Shown here: positions 17,175 to 25,688 of the stretch, one piece after another | Layout of the letters: the number at the start of each line of letters is the position of its first letter | Position numbering within the stretch: position 1 is the first letter of the stretch | Assembly (NCBI GenBank): GCA_016709145.1 | Contig: JADJEK010000005.1 | Location: 248,001-312,000, forward strand | Length of the DNA stretch: 64,000 nt | Reading direction: 5' to 3' | Source of the DNA: Planctomycetota bacterium | Lineage (GTDB): Bacteria; Planctomycetota; B15-G4; JADJEK01 | Notes under the pieces: model-generated | Databases searched by the model: none | What the model was told of the DNA's origin: nothing | Seen by the model: the letters and a program-made list of their open reading frames with translations, nothing else | Translations under genes and position numbers: made by a program

Positions 17175-19181
17175 ATGACGCACGAACCCACCGAGACGTC
17201 GGGGACGCACGGGCTCGTGCGGACGTTCAACACGTTCTTCTCGCGCTTCCCGACGCTGACCGAGATCCAGCGCGCGGGCATCCCCGCGATCCTGGCCGGG
17301 CGCGACGTGTTGCTGTGCGCGCCGACGGCGTCGGGCAAGACCGAGGCCTACGCCGCGCCGACGGCCGAGCGCTTGCTGTCGGGACCACGCGCGCCGTTCG
17401 CGGTGCTCGTGGTGTCACCGACGCGCGCACTCGCGAACGATCTGCATCGGCGGCTCGATCCGCGCATGCGGCAACTCCACATCGGGTTCGGCCGCCACAC
17501 CGGCGAACACAAGGAACGCCGCGGCGGCAAGCCCGCGGAGTTCGCGATCCTGACGCCGGAGTCGCTCGACGCGGCGCTCGCACGCCATCCCGACACGCTG
17601 CTCGGTGTGCGCATGGTCGTGCTGGACGAGATCCACGTGCTCGACGGCACGCCGCGCGGCGATCAATTGCGGTTGCTGCTCGAACGCCTCGACGCACTGA
17701 CGACGACTCCGCCGCAGCGCGTCGCCGTCTCGGCCACGGTCGCGCGGCCCGAGACGTTCGCTGCGCGATACCTGCACGACGCCGTCTGCGTCGTCGCGCA
17801 GACCCGCCGATCGATCCGCGCGAAGGGCTTCGAAGGCCGCGGACCCGAGGCGATGGCTTCGCACCTCGATCGATTGGCGGAGGCCGGCTTCAAGAAGATC
17901 CTGGTGTTCTGGAACAGCCGGCAGGCGGTCGAGGAGTTCGTCCGCGCGTGCCACGGCAAGACCGCCTACGGCGGCAACGTGTTCGCGCACCACGGCTCGA
18001 TCGCGAAGAGCCTGCGCGAATCGGTCGAGAAGCGCTTCCTCGAGACACCGGCGGCCGTCTGCGCGGCGACGCTGACGCTCGAGCTCGGCATCGACATCGG
18101 CTCGGTCGACTACGTGCTGCTCGCCGAGCCGCCGCCCGGCGTCGACCATCTGCTGCAGCGCATCGGTCGCGGTTCGCGCCGCAAGGGCGAGCTGCGCGCC
18201 GGCTACGTGCACGCGACCGCCGCCGAGAAGACCGTGTTCCGCGTGCAATTCGAGCGCGCGGCCGAAGGCGATCTGTGCGCGCGGCCGTACGCGTTCCGCC
18301 CCTCGGTGATCGCGCAGCAGGCGCTCGTGCTCGCCGGCGCCGAGCGACTCGTCACCGCGCAGCGATTGCGCGCGATCCTGCCGAGCCAAGTCCGCGACGA
18401 CCTTCCCCACGACGTCTGCGCGCGCATCCTCGAAGAACTGGTGCATCGCGAGAAGCTCGAGCACACGGGACACGGACGCTACGTGCTCGCTCCGAGCACC
18501 GAGAGCCTGTACGAGCGCGCGCGCATCCACGGCAACATCGAGGCGCAAACCGACGTCCCGGTGGTCGATCGACTGACCGGCGCCATCCTCGGCCACGTCT
18601 CGGCCGAGAACGCCGAACGCACGCATCTGCGGTTGTCGGGCCGCGGCTTCCGCTTGGTGGGCCGCGAGCGCGATCGCCTCGTCGTCGAAAGCGCCGGCAA
18701 GGGCGAGGCGCCCGTGTTCGCGGGCCGCGGCGCGCCGCCGTTCTCGTTCGCGCTCGCGCGGGCGATCGCGCGTCACCACGGTCTCGACGACGAGGAGTGC
18801 GGGCAGCGACGCCTGAACCACGACGTGCTGTTCTTGCACTGCACGGGAACGGCTGGCGCGCGCTTCCTGCGTTGGCTGATCGAAGAGGAGCACGGCATGC
18901 GCGTGCTCGAGACCAGCCCGATCCACTTGCTGCTGCCGCGCGGGATCGACCGCGTGCCGTCGCCGGTCAACGACGCCGCGGTCGACCGCTTCGTGGCGCG
19001 AACCGGCCGCGAACTCAATCGCTTCCTGAACATGGGACCGTGGCACGCGAGTCTGCCGAAGGATCTCGCGCGCGCGTCGCTGCGAGCGGCCGCCGGACTC
19101 GACGCGCTGACGCTGTTCCTGCGCAAAGCGCGCCTGCGCGACGAGAGCCACGCGGAAGCGCCGCCGTCCTGGCGTTGGTGA
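17175..19181 (+). CDS. Lhr-like DEAD/DEAH superfamily 2 helicase (BrxHI-like)
   Basis: The helicase has 668 residues and an intact SF2 core. The Q-like region FPTLTEIQRAGIPAIL and Walker A APTASGKT (49-56) are followed by SPTRALANDL, DEIH (151-154) and SATVARPETF. The C-terminal half has TLELGIDIGSVDYVL and motif VI QRIGRGSRRKGE. The remaining ~300 residues resemble the winged-helix and beta-barrel C-terminal part of Lhr-type helicases, without the very long Lhr extension. BREX type 2 encodes a comparable helicase (BrxHI) next to BrxD, so a role translocating on nucleic acid together with the two upstream ATPases is likely. It could instead be a general repair helicase. Confidence 0.85.
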   Translation: MTHEPTETSGTHGLVRTFNTFFSRFPTLTEIQRAGIPAILAGRDVLLCAPTASGKTEAYAAPTAERLLSGPRAPFAVLVVSPTRALANDLHRRLDPRMRQLHIGFGRHTGEHKERRGGKPAEFAILTPESLDAALARHPDTLLGVRMVVLDEIHVLDGTPRGDQLRLLLERLDALTTTPPQRVAVSATVARPETFAARYLHDAVCVVAQTRRSIRAKGFEGRGPEAMASHLDRLAEAGFKKILVFWNSRQAVEEFVRACHGKTAYGGNVFAHHGSIAKSLRESVEKRFLETPAAVCAATLTLELGIDIGSVDYVLLAEPPPGVDHLLQRIGRGSRRKGELRAGYVHATAAEKTVFRVQFERAAEGDLCARPYAFRPSVIAQQALVLAGAERLVTAQRLRAILPSQVRDDLPHDVCARILEELVHREKLEHTGHGRYVLAPSTESLYERARIHGNIEAQTDVPVVDRLTGAILGHVSAENAERTHLRLSGRGFRLVGRERDRLVVESAGKGEAPVFAGRGAPPFSFALARAIARHHGLDDEECGQRRLNHDVLFLHCTGTAGARFLRWLIEEEHGMRVLETSPIHLLLPRGIDRVPSPVNDAAVDRFVARTGRELNRFLNMGPWHASLPKDLARASLRAAAGLDALTLFLRKARLRDESHAEAPPSWRW

Positions 19182-19248
19182 AGATCGCGAAAAACGGCGG
19201 ATCCGCATGCGCGCGGCCGCCGTCCGATGCAGCACAATGCCGCCGACC

Positions 19249-20556
19249 ATGCGAAGCACCTCGATCCGCTCCTTGACGTTCGTGATCGTCGCCCTGCTCG
19301 GACTCGCGCAGGCAGCGACACCTCCACGCATCTTGTTCGTCCGTGGAGGGTCCGGCACCGGCGGGTTCATCAACGGCGGCGGCGACGGCAACCTGTCCGA
19401 CCTGTTCGACTTCAACTTCGGGACCGGGAACTCCGGCTACGGCGAGCTCGGCACGCTGCTCGCGGCCGACGGCTACACGGTCCATCAGATCGTCGAGGGC
19501 TCGGGCGGCGGTGGCGTCCCGATCCCACTGCTCGGGCTCGATCTGGCGCAGTACGACGTGATCGTGTTCGCGTCGAACAACGCGGCCTACGACGCGCTCG
19601 GCGCCGATCGCATCGCGCAATACGTGTGCGCCGGCGGCGGCGTGCTGTTCATCAGCGACGCCAATTGGGGCTCGAGCTGGAGCGACGCGCCCAACTCCGA
19701 CCAGACCTTCATGCGAGCGTTCGATTTGCGCATGAACCAGGACGGCGGGACCTACTCGCTGTCGCGTGCGAACGGCGACTTCGTCGTCGGTGGCATCGAT
19801 CGCGGCACGCATCCCGTGTTGGCCGGACCCGACGCGATCGTCGGCACGGCCGACGACGTGAACACGTTCGACGGCGAAGGCGTGTCACCGGCGACCGTGA
19901 CGCACTTCTTCGCCGGAGTCGAACCGATCGTGCTAGCCGGCGCGAAGGGGCTCGTGCATCGCAACGACTCGCTCGGCAACGGGTCGTTCTCGCCGGCCAC
20001 GATCGACGATGCGGCGCTCGTCGTCGCCGAGTACGGCGCCGGGCGCGTCGCGAGCCACTTCGATCGCAACACGTTCTTCAACCTGAACGGCGCCGGGACA
20101 TCGCTGCACGTGTTCGACAATGCGCAGCTCGCGCGCAACCTGTTCGCGTGGCTCGCCGGCGATCCGGGACCGGTCTACGGCAAGGGATGCCCGGGCTCCG
20201 GCGGCTTCACGCCGTCGTTGACGCTGATCGGTTGCGCCAAGTCCGGCGCGAACGTCGCGCTCGCGTTCTTCGGCGGGTGCGGCGGGTCGCCGGTGTTCTT
20301 CGGAGTCGGCCCGCTGCCGGCGTCGATCGCGATCGGCGGCTCGTGCACGCTGCTCACCGCACCGTTGCTACCGAGCTTGGTCGGCCCGTTCACGCTGCCG
20401 GGCGCGGGCCCCGGAGCCGGAACGCTGACCCTGCCCGCCGTGATCCCGCAACCGGTCACGCCGGTGACGGTCTACGCGCAAGCCTTCGTCGTCGATGCCG
20501 CATCGCCGACCGGCTTCGCGAGCTCGAACGCGGTCGTCGTCGCCGTTCAGCCCTGA
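19249..20556 (+). CDS. Secreted protein with ThuA/glutamine-amidotransferase-like N-terminus and shared C-terminal module
   Basis: The product has 435 residues. The ATG at 19249 immediately precedes a signal peptide (RSTSIRSLTFVIVALLGLAQAA); in-frame ATGs at 19237 and upstream add little. Residues ~28-290 look like a flavodoxin/GATase-like fold: PPRILFVRGG, LGTLLAADGYTVHQIVEG, YDVIVFASNN, IAQYVCAGGGVLFISDANW, VVAEYGAGRVASHFDRNTFF. This is as in ThuA and related secreted proteins that assess a carbohydrate or gate a process. A Cys/Gly-rich joint (YGKGCPGSGGFTPSL) leads to the ~125-residue C-terminal module shared with three other secreted proteins here, ending VYAQAFVVDAA and SSNAVVVAVQP. No catalytic triad is evident. 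Confidence 0.78.
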   Translation: MRSTSIRSLTFVIVALLGLAQAATPPRILFVRGGSGTGGFINGGGDGNLSDLFDFNFGTGNSGYGELGTLLAADGYTVHQIVEGSGGGGVPIPLLGLDLAQYDVIVFASNNAAYDALGADRIAQYVCAGGGVLFISDANWGSSWSDAPNSDQTFMRAFDLRMNQDGGTYSLSRANGDFVVGGIDRGTHPVLAGPDAIVGTADDVNTFDGEGVSPATVTHFFAGVEPIVLAGAKGLVHRNDSLGNGSFSPATIDDAALVVAEYGAGRVASHFDRNTFFNLNGAGTSLHVFDNAQLARNLFAWLAGDPGPVYGKGCPGSGGFTPSLTLIGCAKSGANVALAFFGGCGGSPVFFGVGPLPASIAIGGSCTLLTAPLLPSLVGPFTLPGAGPGAGTLTLPAVIPQPVTPVTVYAQAFVVDAASPTGFASSNAVVVAVQP

Positions 20557-20584
20557 CAGCCGCGGGACGCCAAGCGGACGCGCC

Positions 20585-20641
20585 GGGGACGGACCCGCGT
20601 CTGTCCCCGGCGCTGAAGGGGACGGACCCGCGCCTGTCCCC
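20585..20641. repeat. Pair of REP-like hairpins
   Basis: Two 24-bp units (20585-20608 and 20618-20641) in direct orientation each fold into a hairpin of GGGGACGGAC, loop CCGC, and a complementary arm. Copy 1 pairs over 10 bp with one G-T wobble; copy 2 has one further mismatch. They lie between convergent genes. They look like the GGGGAC...GTCCCC REP elements that REP-associated transposases mobilise in other bacteria, and they may also stop transcription from both sides. Confidence 0.65.
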
Positions 20642-20680
20642 GTCGCCAGCTCGCGCGGCTCGCCGGTTCGGGGACGCGCG

Positions 20681-23437
20681 TCATTCCTTGGCCGCGAGCT
20701 TCGCGCGCCACGCCTCCGCTTGCTCGTTCTTGCCCCAGGCGGTGTACGAGTCGATCAACTCACGCACGGCGACTTGCGTGCGGCGCCCATCCTCGCCGAA
20801 GCGCTTGGCCAGCACGGCGTGCACCGCGAGCAGTTCGGCTTCGGCCTCCTCGAACCGATTCGACTTCGCCCACATCGCGGCTCGGTGGATCCGGAACTCG
20901 CAGGTCGTCGGATGTTCGGCGCCGAGGTACTCGGTCGCGCCGGTCGCGGCCTGTTCGAAGTGGGCAAGGGCCTTCTCGACGTCGTTCTCGTTGCGGAACA
21001 CGTTGCCCATGCGCGCGATCGCGATCAGCGTGTCGACGTGTCTCGGGCCGAGGACGCGTTGCGCCGCGGCCAGAGCCTCTTCGGCCAGCGGCCGTGCCGC
21101 GTTCACGTCTCCGCGTCGCAAGTAGTCGTGCGCGAGGTTGCCGATCGCGCGGATCGTGTCCGGATGATCGTCGGTGAGCGTGCGTCGGCGCGCCTCCAAC
21201 ACTCGTTGGCGGATCTTCGTCGCTTCGTCGGCCTTGTCGGCGCGGTCGTAGAACGACGCCAGCGAGTTCAAGGTCGCGAGCAAGTCCGCGTGGTCCGCAC
21301 CGAGTTGGCGCTCCTGCTCGGCCGCGACCGCGGTGCCGATCTCGATCGCTTCTTCGCTGTTGCCGTTCGCTTCGATGATCACGCTCAGCGTTTGGCGCGT
21401 GATCAACGTCTCCGGGTGATTGATGCCGATCGCGACGCTCTTGGCGTCGACGAGCTTGCGGCTCTCCTCCTCGGCGTGCTCGAAATCGCCGCGGTAGTAC
21501 ATGAGCTGCACCAGCACGCCGCGAGCGCCGAGCGTCAAGCGATCGCTCTCGCCGCGCGTTTCCACGAGGTTCTCGAGCGCGCGCTTCGCGTGCATTTCGG
21601 CTTCGTCGAGTTTGCCTTCGGCGCGGCAGATGTTCGCGAGTTCGATCAGCACCGAACCGACGCGCGCGTCGCGCACTCCGCCGATGCGGACGTCGAGCGC
21701 CTCGGCCGCGTTCTGCAACAGCGCGTGCGCGTCGGCGAGCTTGCCTTGCTCCGACCGCAGCGTGCCGAGGCGCGCCTTCGCGATCGCCGCGTTCTCGCTG
21801 TCGCCGACGCCGGCTTCGTCGAAACACTCGACCGCGCGCGTGAGGTGCGGGTCGGCCTCGTCGAGCAGACCGAGTGCGAGCCACGTCTCGCCGAGCATGC
21901 CGCGCACCGCCGCTTCGATCCGCGGCTTGCCCGGGAACGACGATCCGACCGTCTTCGACGCGTCCTCGAGGATCGTCGCGACCTTGACGTCGCGGCCCGA
22001 TTCGCCAGGCTGCGCCGACGTCAGCATGCGCTTCTGGAACTCGAAGACCTGCTCGATCTCGAGCGCGCGCGCATCGGCCTCGTCCTTGGCCGTGATCGCG
22101 TCGTTGCGCGCGGCGATCGCGTCGTTGCGCTCGTCCTCGATCTCGCGGTTCTTGTCGAGCACGACGAGCGTGACGATCAGCGGTCCGAGCACGAACACGA
22201 CCAACGCCAACGCGACGCCGAACGCTTGGGTCTTGTGGCGCTGGACCCAGCGCAGCACGCGGCGCGGTGCGCTCGCGCGCTTGGCCGCGATCGGGCGCAG
22301 CTCGAGCACGTTGTTCAGGTCGCGCGCGAACGCGTCCATCGATGCGTAGCGGCGTTCCGGATCCTTCTCGAGCGCGGCCGTGCAGACCGTCTCGGCGTCC
22401 CACGACAGCGCGACGTTGTGCTCGCGCGGCGCCTTGGGCTCGTCGAACAGGATGCGTGAACGCACGGTATCGACGTCGTCGCCCGGGAACGGCAGATGCA
22501 GCGTCAGCATCTCGTAGAGCACGACGCCGAGGCCCCAGACGTCACCGCGCACGTCGAGCGTCTCGGCGCGGCCGGAGATCTGCTCGGGCGCCATGTAATA
22601 GACCGAGCCGAGGACGGAGCCGGTCACGGTCAGCCGCGTCGCCGTCGTCGTCGTGGCCAGACCGAAGTCGAGCAGCACCGCGCGACCGTCCTTCGTCAGC
22701 ATCACGTTCGATGGCTTGATGTCGCGGTGCACGATGTCGTGCGAGTGCGCGTGTGCGAGCGCTCCGGCCACGCCCTTCGCGATCGTCAATGCGGTGACGA
22801 TCCAAGTCTTGCCGGACCACGGATGCCGCTCGATCTGCTCGGGCGTCGCGTTCGGCCCGAGGACGAGCCGTACGACGTCGGTGCCCGTCAACGAGCGCGG
22901 GTCCTGGCCCGCGAACGCGTCGAAGACCTGCTGCATCGAGATGCCGTCGATCACCTCCATCGCGAAGAACGGGATCTTCTGCGTCTCGCCGGCGGCGTAG
23001 ACCTGGACGATTCCCGGGTGCGACAGCCGCGCGATCGCTTCGATCTCGCGCACGAATCGCGCGCGCGCTTTCGGGAAGTAGAGGTGCTCGGGCCGGATCA
23101 GCTTCAGCGCGACCTGGCGCTTCAGCGATTCCTGTTCGGCGAGGTAGACGACACCCATGCCGCCGCCGCCGAGACGCCGCAGCAACTTGAACTCGCCGAG
23201 ACGCTCGGGCAACTCACCGTCCTGAGGCTCGGCCTCGGGATCGTCGAGCAAGCCCATGCGCGCGAGGTTCTCGAGTTGCGCGCGCAGTGCCTCCGAATGC
23301 TCGGGGTACTCGTTGCACAGGCTTTCGATCGCCTTCGTGCCCTCTTTCTCCATGCGCTCGAGGCACCGCACGACCAACTCGGAGAGTTGATCGCGCGAGG
23401 CCGATCGCGAGGGGTTCGATGGAGTCGGGTCATCCAT
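20681..23437 (-). CDS. Receptor-type Ser/Thr protein kinase with C-terminal TPR array (kinase 1)
   Basis: The protein has 918 residues. The Hanks-type kinase domain spans ~80-375 with a Gly-rich loop LGGGGMGVVYLA (89-100), catalytic Lys112, HRDIKPSN (237-244), DFG (257-259) and APEQ (283-286), all intact. It has a ~35-residue insertion after the hinge (VLGPNATPEQIERHPWSGK). A single membrane helix follows (~404-427), then a coiled segment and TPR repeats to the C-terminus (DEADPHLTRAVECFDEAG, EEAIEIGTAVAAEQERQLG, EKALAHFEQAATGATEYLG). The N-terminal ~75 residues form a small helical domain common to planctomycete kinases. Topology puts the kinase in the cytosol and the TPRs outside the inner membrane. 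It is convergent with the ThuA-like gene and divergent from the TraB-like lipoprotein gene. Confidence 0.92.
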   Translation of the reverse strand: MDDPTPSNPSRSASRDQLSELVVRCLERMEKEGTKAIESLCNEYPEHSEALRAQLENLARMGLLDDPEAEPQDGELPERLGEFKLLRRLGGGGMGVVYLAEQESLKRQVALKLIRPEHLYFPKARARFVREIEAIARLSHPGIVQVYAAGETQKIPFFAMEVIDGISMQQVFDAFAGQDPRSLTGTDVVRLVLGPNATPEQIERHPWSGKTWIVTALTIAKGVAGALAHAHSHDIVHRDIKPSNVMLTKDGRAVLLDFGLATTTTATRLTVTGSVLGSVYYMAPEQISGRAETLDVRGDVWGLGVVLYEMLTLHLPFPGDDVDTVRSRILFDEPKAPREHNVALSWDAETVCTAALEKDPERRYASMDAFARDLNNVLELRPIAAKRASAPRRVLRWVQRHKTQAFGVALALVVFVLGPLIVTLVVLDKNREIEDERNDAIAARNDAITAKDEADARALEIEQVFEFQKRMLTSAQPGESGRDVKVATILEDASKTVGSSFPGKPRIEAAVRGMLGETWLALGLLDEADPHLTRAVECFDEAGVGDSENAAIAKARLGTLRSEQGKLADAHALLQNAAEALDVRIGGVRDARVGSVLIELANICRAEGKLDEAEMHAKRALENLVETRGESDRLTLGARGVLVQLMYYRGDFEHAEEESRKLVDAKSVAIGINHPETLITRQTLSVIIEANGNSEEAIEIGTAVAAEQERQLGADHADLLATLNSLASFYDRADKADEATKIRQRVLEARRRTLTDDHPDTIRAIGNLAHDYLRRGDVNAARPLAEEALAAAQRVLGPRHVDTLIAIARMGNVFRNENDVEKALAHFEQAATGATEYLGAEHPTTCEFRIHRAAMWAKSNRFEEAEAELLAVHAVLAKRFGEDGRRTQVAVRELIDSYTAWGKNEQAEAWRAKLAAKE

Positions 23438-23658
23438 GGGCGAGAGAGCGTCCGCGGGAGAGGGTGCCAGAGTAACGGGCGGCGTCGCGGGCCACGAGTC
23501 CCGCCCCCGGCCGAGGCCATCGTTTCCTGCGCCGGGACCCCGAGCACCGGTCGGCTTCGGCGCGTTTGCGCACGGAGTTGGGCAACCGCGAGTTGCATCC
23601 CGGCCGGGCCGACGCCATTCTCGGCCGCGTTCGAATCGTCGACTTCACGGAGACCCCG

Positions 23659-24948
23659 ATGCGCGCACGTTCGTTCCTGGCCGCGACCTGCGTCGTGGCA
23701 CTGGCTTCCTGCACCGCGATCGAGACCGAGGTGCCGCTGCCGGAGAAGGGCTACGACTTCTACACCGGTAACGAGGAGGAGCAGGGCGACGTCTATCTGC
23801 GCCAGGTCGAGTTCACGCATGCGACGAACGGCACGACGGTCGTGCTGGTGCCGATGATCCACATCGCGGAGGCGCAGTATTACCGCGCGGTCCAAGCCGA
23901 GATGGACGCGGCCGACGTCGTCCTCCTCGAAGGCATCGGTGGGTCGTCGAACCTCGGGCCGATGAAGCTCATCACGACCTACCTGTTCTCGAACTACCCA
24001 CGTTGGGCCGCGCTCGGCGGCTACGCACAACAAGGCGAAGTGATCGTTCCGGGCAAGAACGCTCGCAGCGGCGATCTCTCGCTCGAGGAGTTCAAGGGCC
24101 AGATGCCGTGGTACACGCCGGCGGTGCAGCTCGCGCTGTTCCCGTTCACCGTGGTCGGCCTGGAGACGATGAACGCGGTCAGCTACGTGTTCGAAACGCT
24201 CTCGTACCCGCTGTTCGCGCACGACGGCTACGAGGCCGGCTTCCGCCACGTGTTCATGTCCGCTCTGGTCGAACACGACGGCAAGCGGAAGGCGAAGGAG
24301 GAAGCCGCCGCGAAGGAGAAGGAGAAGGGCGCCGAAGCGCAGGACGCAGCGACGGCCGAGAGCAGCTCCGGCGATGCCGCGGAGGCGAAGGAAGAGGGTG
24401 AAGACGAGGACGAGGACGGCCCGGACCTCTTGCTCCCGGGAGTGCTCGAAGCGCGCAACGTCCAAGTACTGAAGCGCATCGCGGAGTTCGCCGCCGAACG
24501 CACCGGCCAACGCATCGTGCTGCCGTGGGGAGGCGCGCACATGCCGGGCATCGAAAAGGAACTGCTCGCGCAGGGGTACACGCAGTCCGCGGCGCAATGG
24601 CGACTCGCGGTGAAGGTGAAGAAGCTCCACGACGGCGTCACGCCCGAGGACGAGGACACACCCTTCGACTTCTACGTTCCGTTCGCACTGCAAGTGCGCA
24701 AGCTCGACTCGGCCTGGTCGCTGTCGATGCTGTTCCACTCGATCACGTGGGAGCACGCGCCCGACGACGACGACGCGTTTTCGCTGCTGTGGGACTTGGC
24801 GTTCAGTTGGGGCCAGAACCAGCGCAAGGACACGGTGAGCTGGCAGATCCTGCCGTCACTCTTCGACCGCCCGTTGTTGTTCGCCTACGACGGCGAGGGT
24901 GAGAAAACGAACCTGCGCTTCCTGCTGCTCGGCAACGTCGAGTTCTGA
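23659..24948 (+). CDS. TraB/GumN-like lipoprotein
   Basis: The product has 429 residues. The signal peptide ends in a lipobox-like LASC (residues ~14-17), so it is probably a lipoprotein. The conserved TraB/TIKI-type opening is present (VVLVPMIHIAEAQYYRAVQAEMDAADVVLLEG), giving the short His-containing strand-turn and the later acidic Glu. The second hallmark segment sits near the middle (KRIAEFAAERTGQRIVLPWGGAHMPGIEKELLAQGY). Between them is a Lys/Glu/Ala low-complexity, highly charged insert of ~50 residues. TraB-family proteins are putative metal-dependent peptidases; activity here is inferred only from the fold. I start at the ATG at 23659 because it opens the signal peptide. Confidence 0.78.
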   Translation: MRARSFLAATCVVALASCTAIETEVPLPEKGYDFYTGNEEEQGDVYLRQVEFTHATNGTTVVLVPMIHIAEAQYYRAVQAEMDAADVVLLEGIGGSSNLGPMKLITTYLFSNYPRWAALGGYAQQGEVIVPGKNARSGDLSLEEFKGQMPWYTPAVQLALFPFTVVGLETMNAVSYVFETLSYPLFAHDGYEAGFRHVFMSALVEHDGKRKAKEEAAAKEKEKGAEAQDAATAESSSGDAAEAKEEGEDEDEDGPDLLLPGVLEARNVQVLKRIAEFAAERTGQRIVLPWGGAHMPGIEKELLAQGYTQSAAQWRLAVKVKKLHDGVTPEDEDTPFDFYVPFALQVRKLDSAWSLSMLFHSITWEHAPDDDDAFSLLWDLAFSWGQNQRKDTVSWQILPSLFDRPLLFAYDGEGEKTNLRFLLLGNVEF

Positions 24949-24972
24949 AGGCGCCCGGCAGAACACCAGAAG

Positions 24973-25142
24973 CGGCCCGGGTGACGGCCCGGGTGACGGC
25001 CCGGGTGCCAGCCCGGGTGGCGGCCCGGGTGGCGGCCCGGGTGGCGGCCCGGGTGGCGGCCCGGGTGACGGCCCGGGTGGCGGCCCGGGCCAAGGCCCGG
25101 GTGGCGGGTGGCGGCCCGGGCCAAGGCCCGGGCCAAGACCTC
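24973..25142. repeat. 12-bp GC-rich tandem repeat array
   Basis: About fourteen copies of a 12-bp unit (consensus CGGCCCGGGTGG/A) follow the TraB-like stop codon by 24 bp. The last copies vary to CCAAGGCCCGGG. Each unit contains the CCCGGG palindrome. In other frames it yields Gly-Pro or Arg-His-Pro-Gly repeats, but no open frame here has a start, signal or codon pattern that would make it a gene. Confidence 0.8.
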
Positions 25143-25688
25143 GGCCTGCACCCAACCCACGGTCCGTCGCGACCTTCGGTCGCGACGGCTCCTCTTACTC
25201 CACAGAACGCGGGCTTCGCCCGCGAAACCTAAAGGCGCGGCCGCCCGCGGCCGCATCCCCAAGAAGAAGGCCCCACATCCACGAAATTCCCTCCGGCCCC
25301 TTCGCGGCAAGCCCCTGCCCATCCCAAAACCAATCCCCGTCAGCCGCGCGACGGCCCCTCGCTTCGCGCGCCAGCGCCGCGCGCGGCATCCCGTGGGCGG
25401 ACGCCGACCAAGGACTCCAAAACCACCCGCCCCTGCGGGCGAGCGCGGCAACCCCAAACAGCACCCCCATCAAGCGCGCGGTCTGCGCTTCGAGGGGGCC
25501 GTCGCGCGGACCAAAGTCCCGTTCCTTCACTCCCTCGACGTAGTCCTGCGGTTCCAAGGCGCGGGGGTCCAGGGGGCCGCCGCCCTGCGGCCCCATGGTG
25601 CCGGCCGCACAGGCCTTGTCTGGCCTCCACCTCTCGGCTATCGCCCCCCCGCCCGGTTGCCCGGAACGGCCCCGGAAATCCCGCTGCA
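25143..25688. other. Non-coding, hairpin-rich intergenic region
   Basis: These ~545 bp lack a supported gene. Three perfect hairpins lie close together: an 11-bp stem at 25164-25188 with a TTC loop, a 7-bp stem at 25208-25224 with a TTC loop, and an 8-bp stem at 25237-25254. The first is followed by a pyrimidine run and could terminate the TraB-like transcript. The rest is strand-asymmetric (C-rich on the plus strand). A minus-strand open frame from an ATG at 25596 to 25195 has partly coding-like composition at its beginning (ALEPQDYVEGVKERDFG) but degrades into Arg/Gly/Trp-rich sequence. It may be a gene remnant or chance. Confidence 0.45.

Noticed and set aside
13592..19181. Complete BREX system
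   Set aside because: No PglX methyltransferase, PglZ, BrxA/B or PglW/Y is present within the window around the ATPases and helicase.
24973..25142. CRISPR array
   Set aside because: The units are contiguous 12-mers with no spacers and no cas genes nearby.
24885..25457. Minus-strand frame with Gly-Arg-His-Pro repeats
   Set aside because: The periodic peptide comes only from the 12-bp DNA repeat; there is no signal sequence, ribosome-binding site or coding-like flank.
25195..25596. Minus-strand frame beginning MGPQGGGPLDPRALEPQ
   Set aside because: Only the first ~50 codons look coding; the rest is Arg/Gly/Trp-rich and crosses hairpins. Kept as a possible remnant in the intergenic entry, not called a gene.
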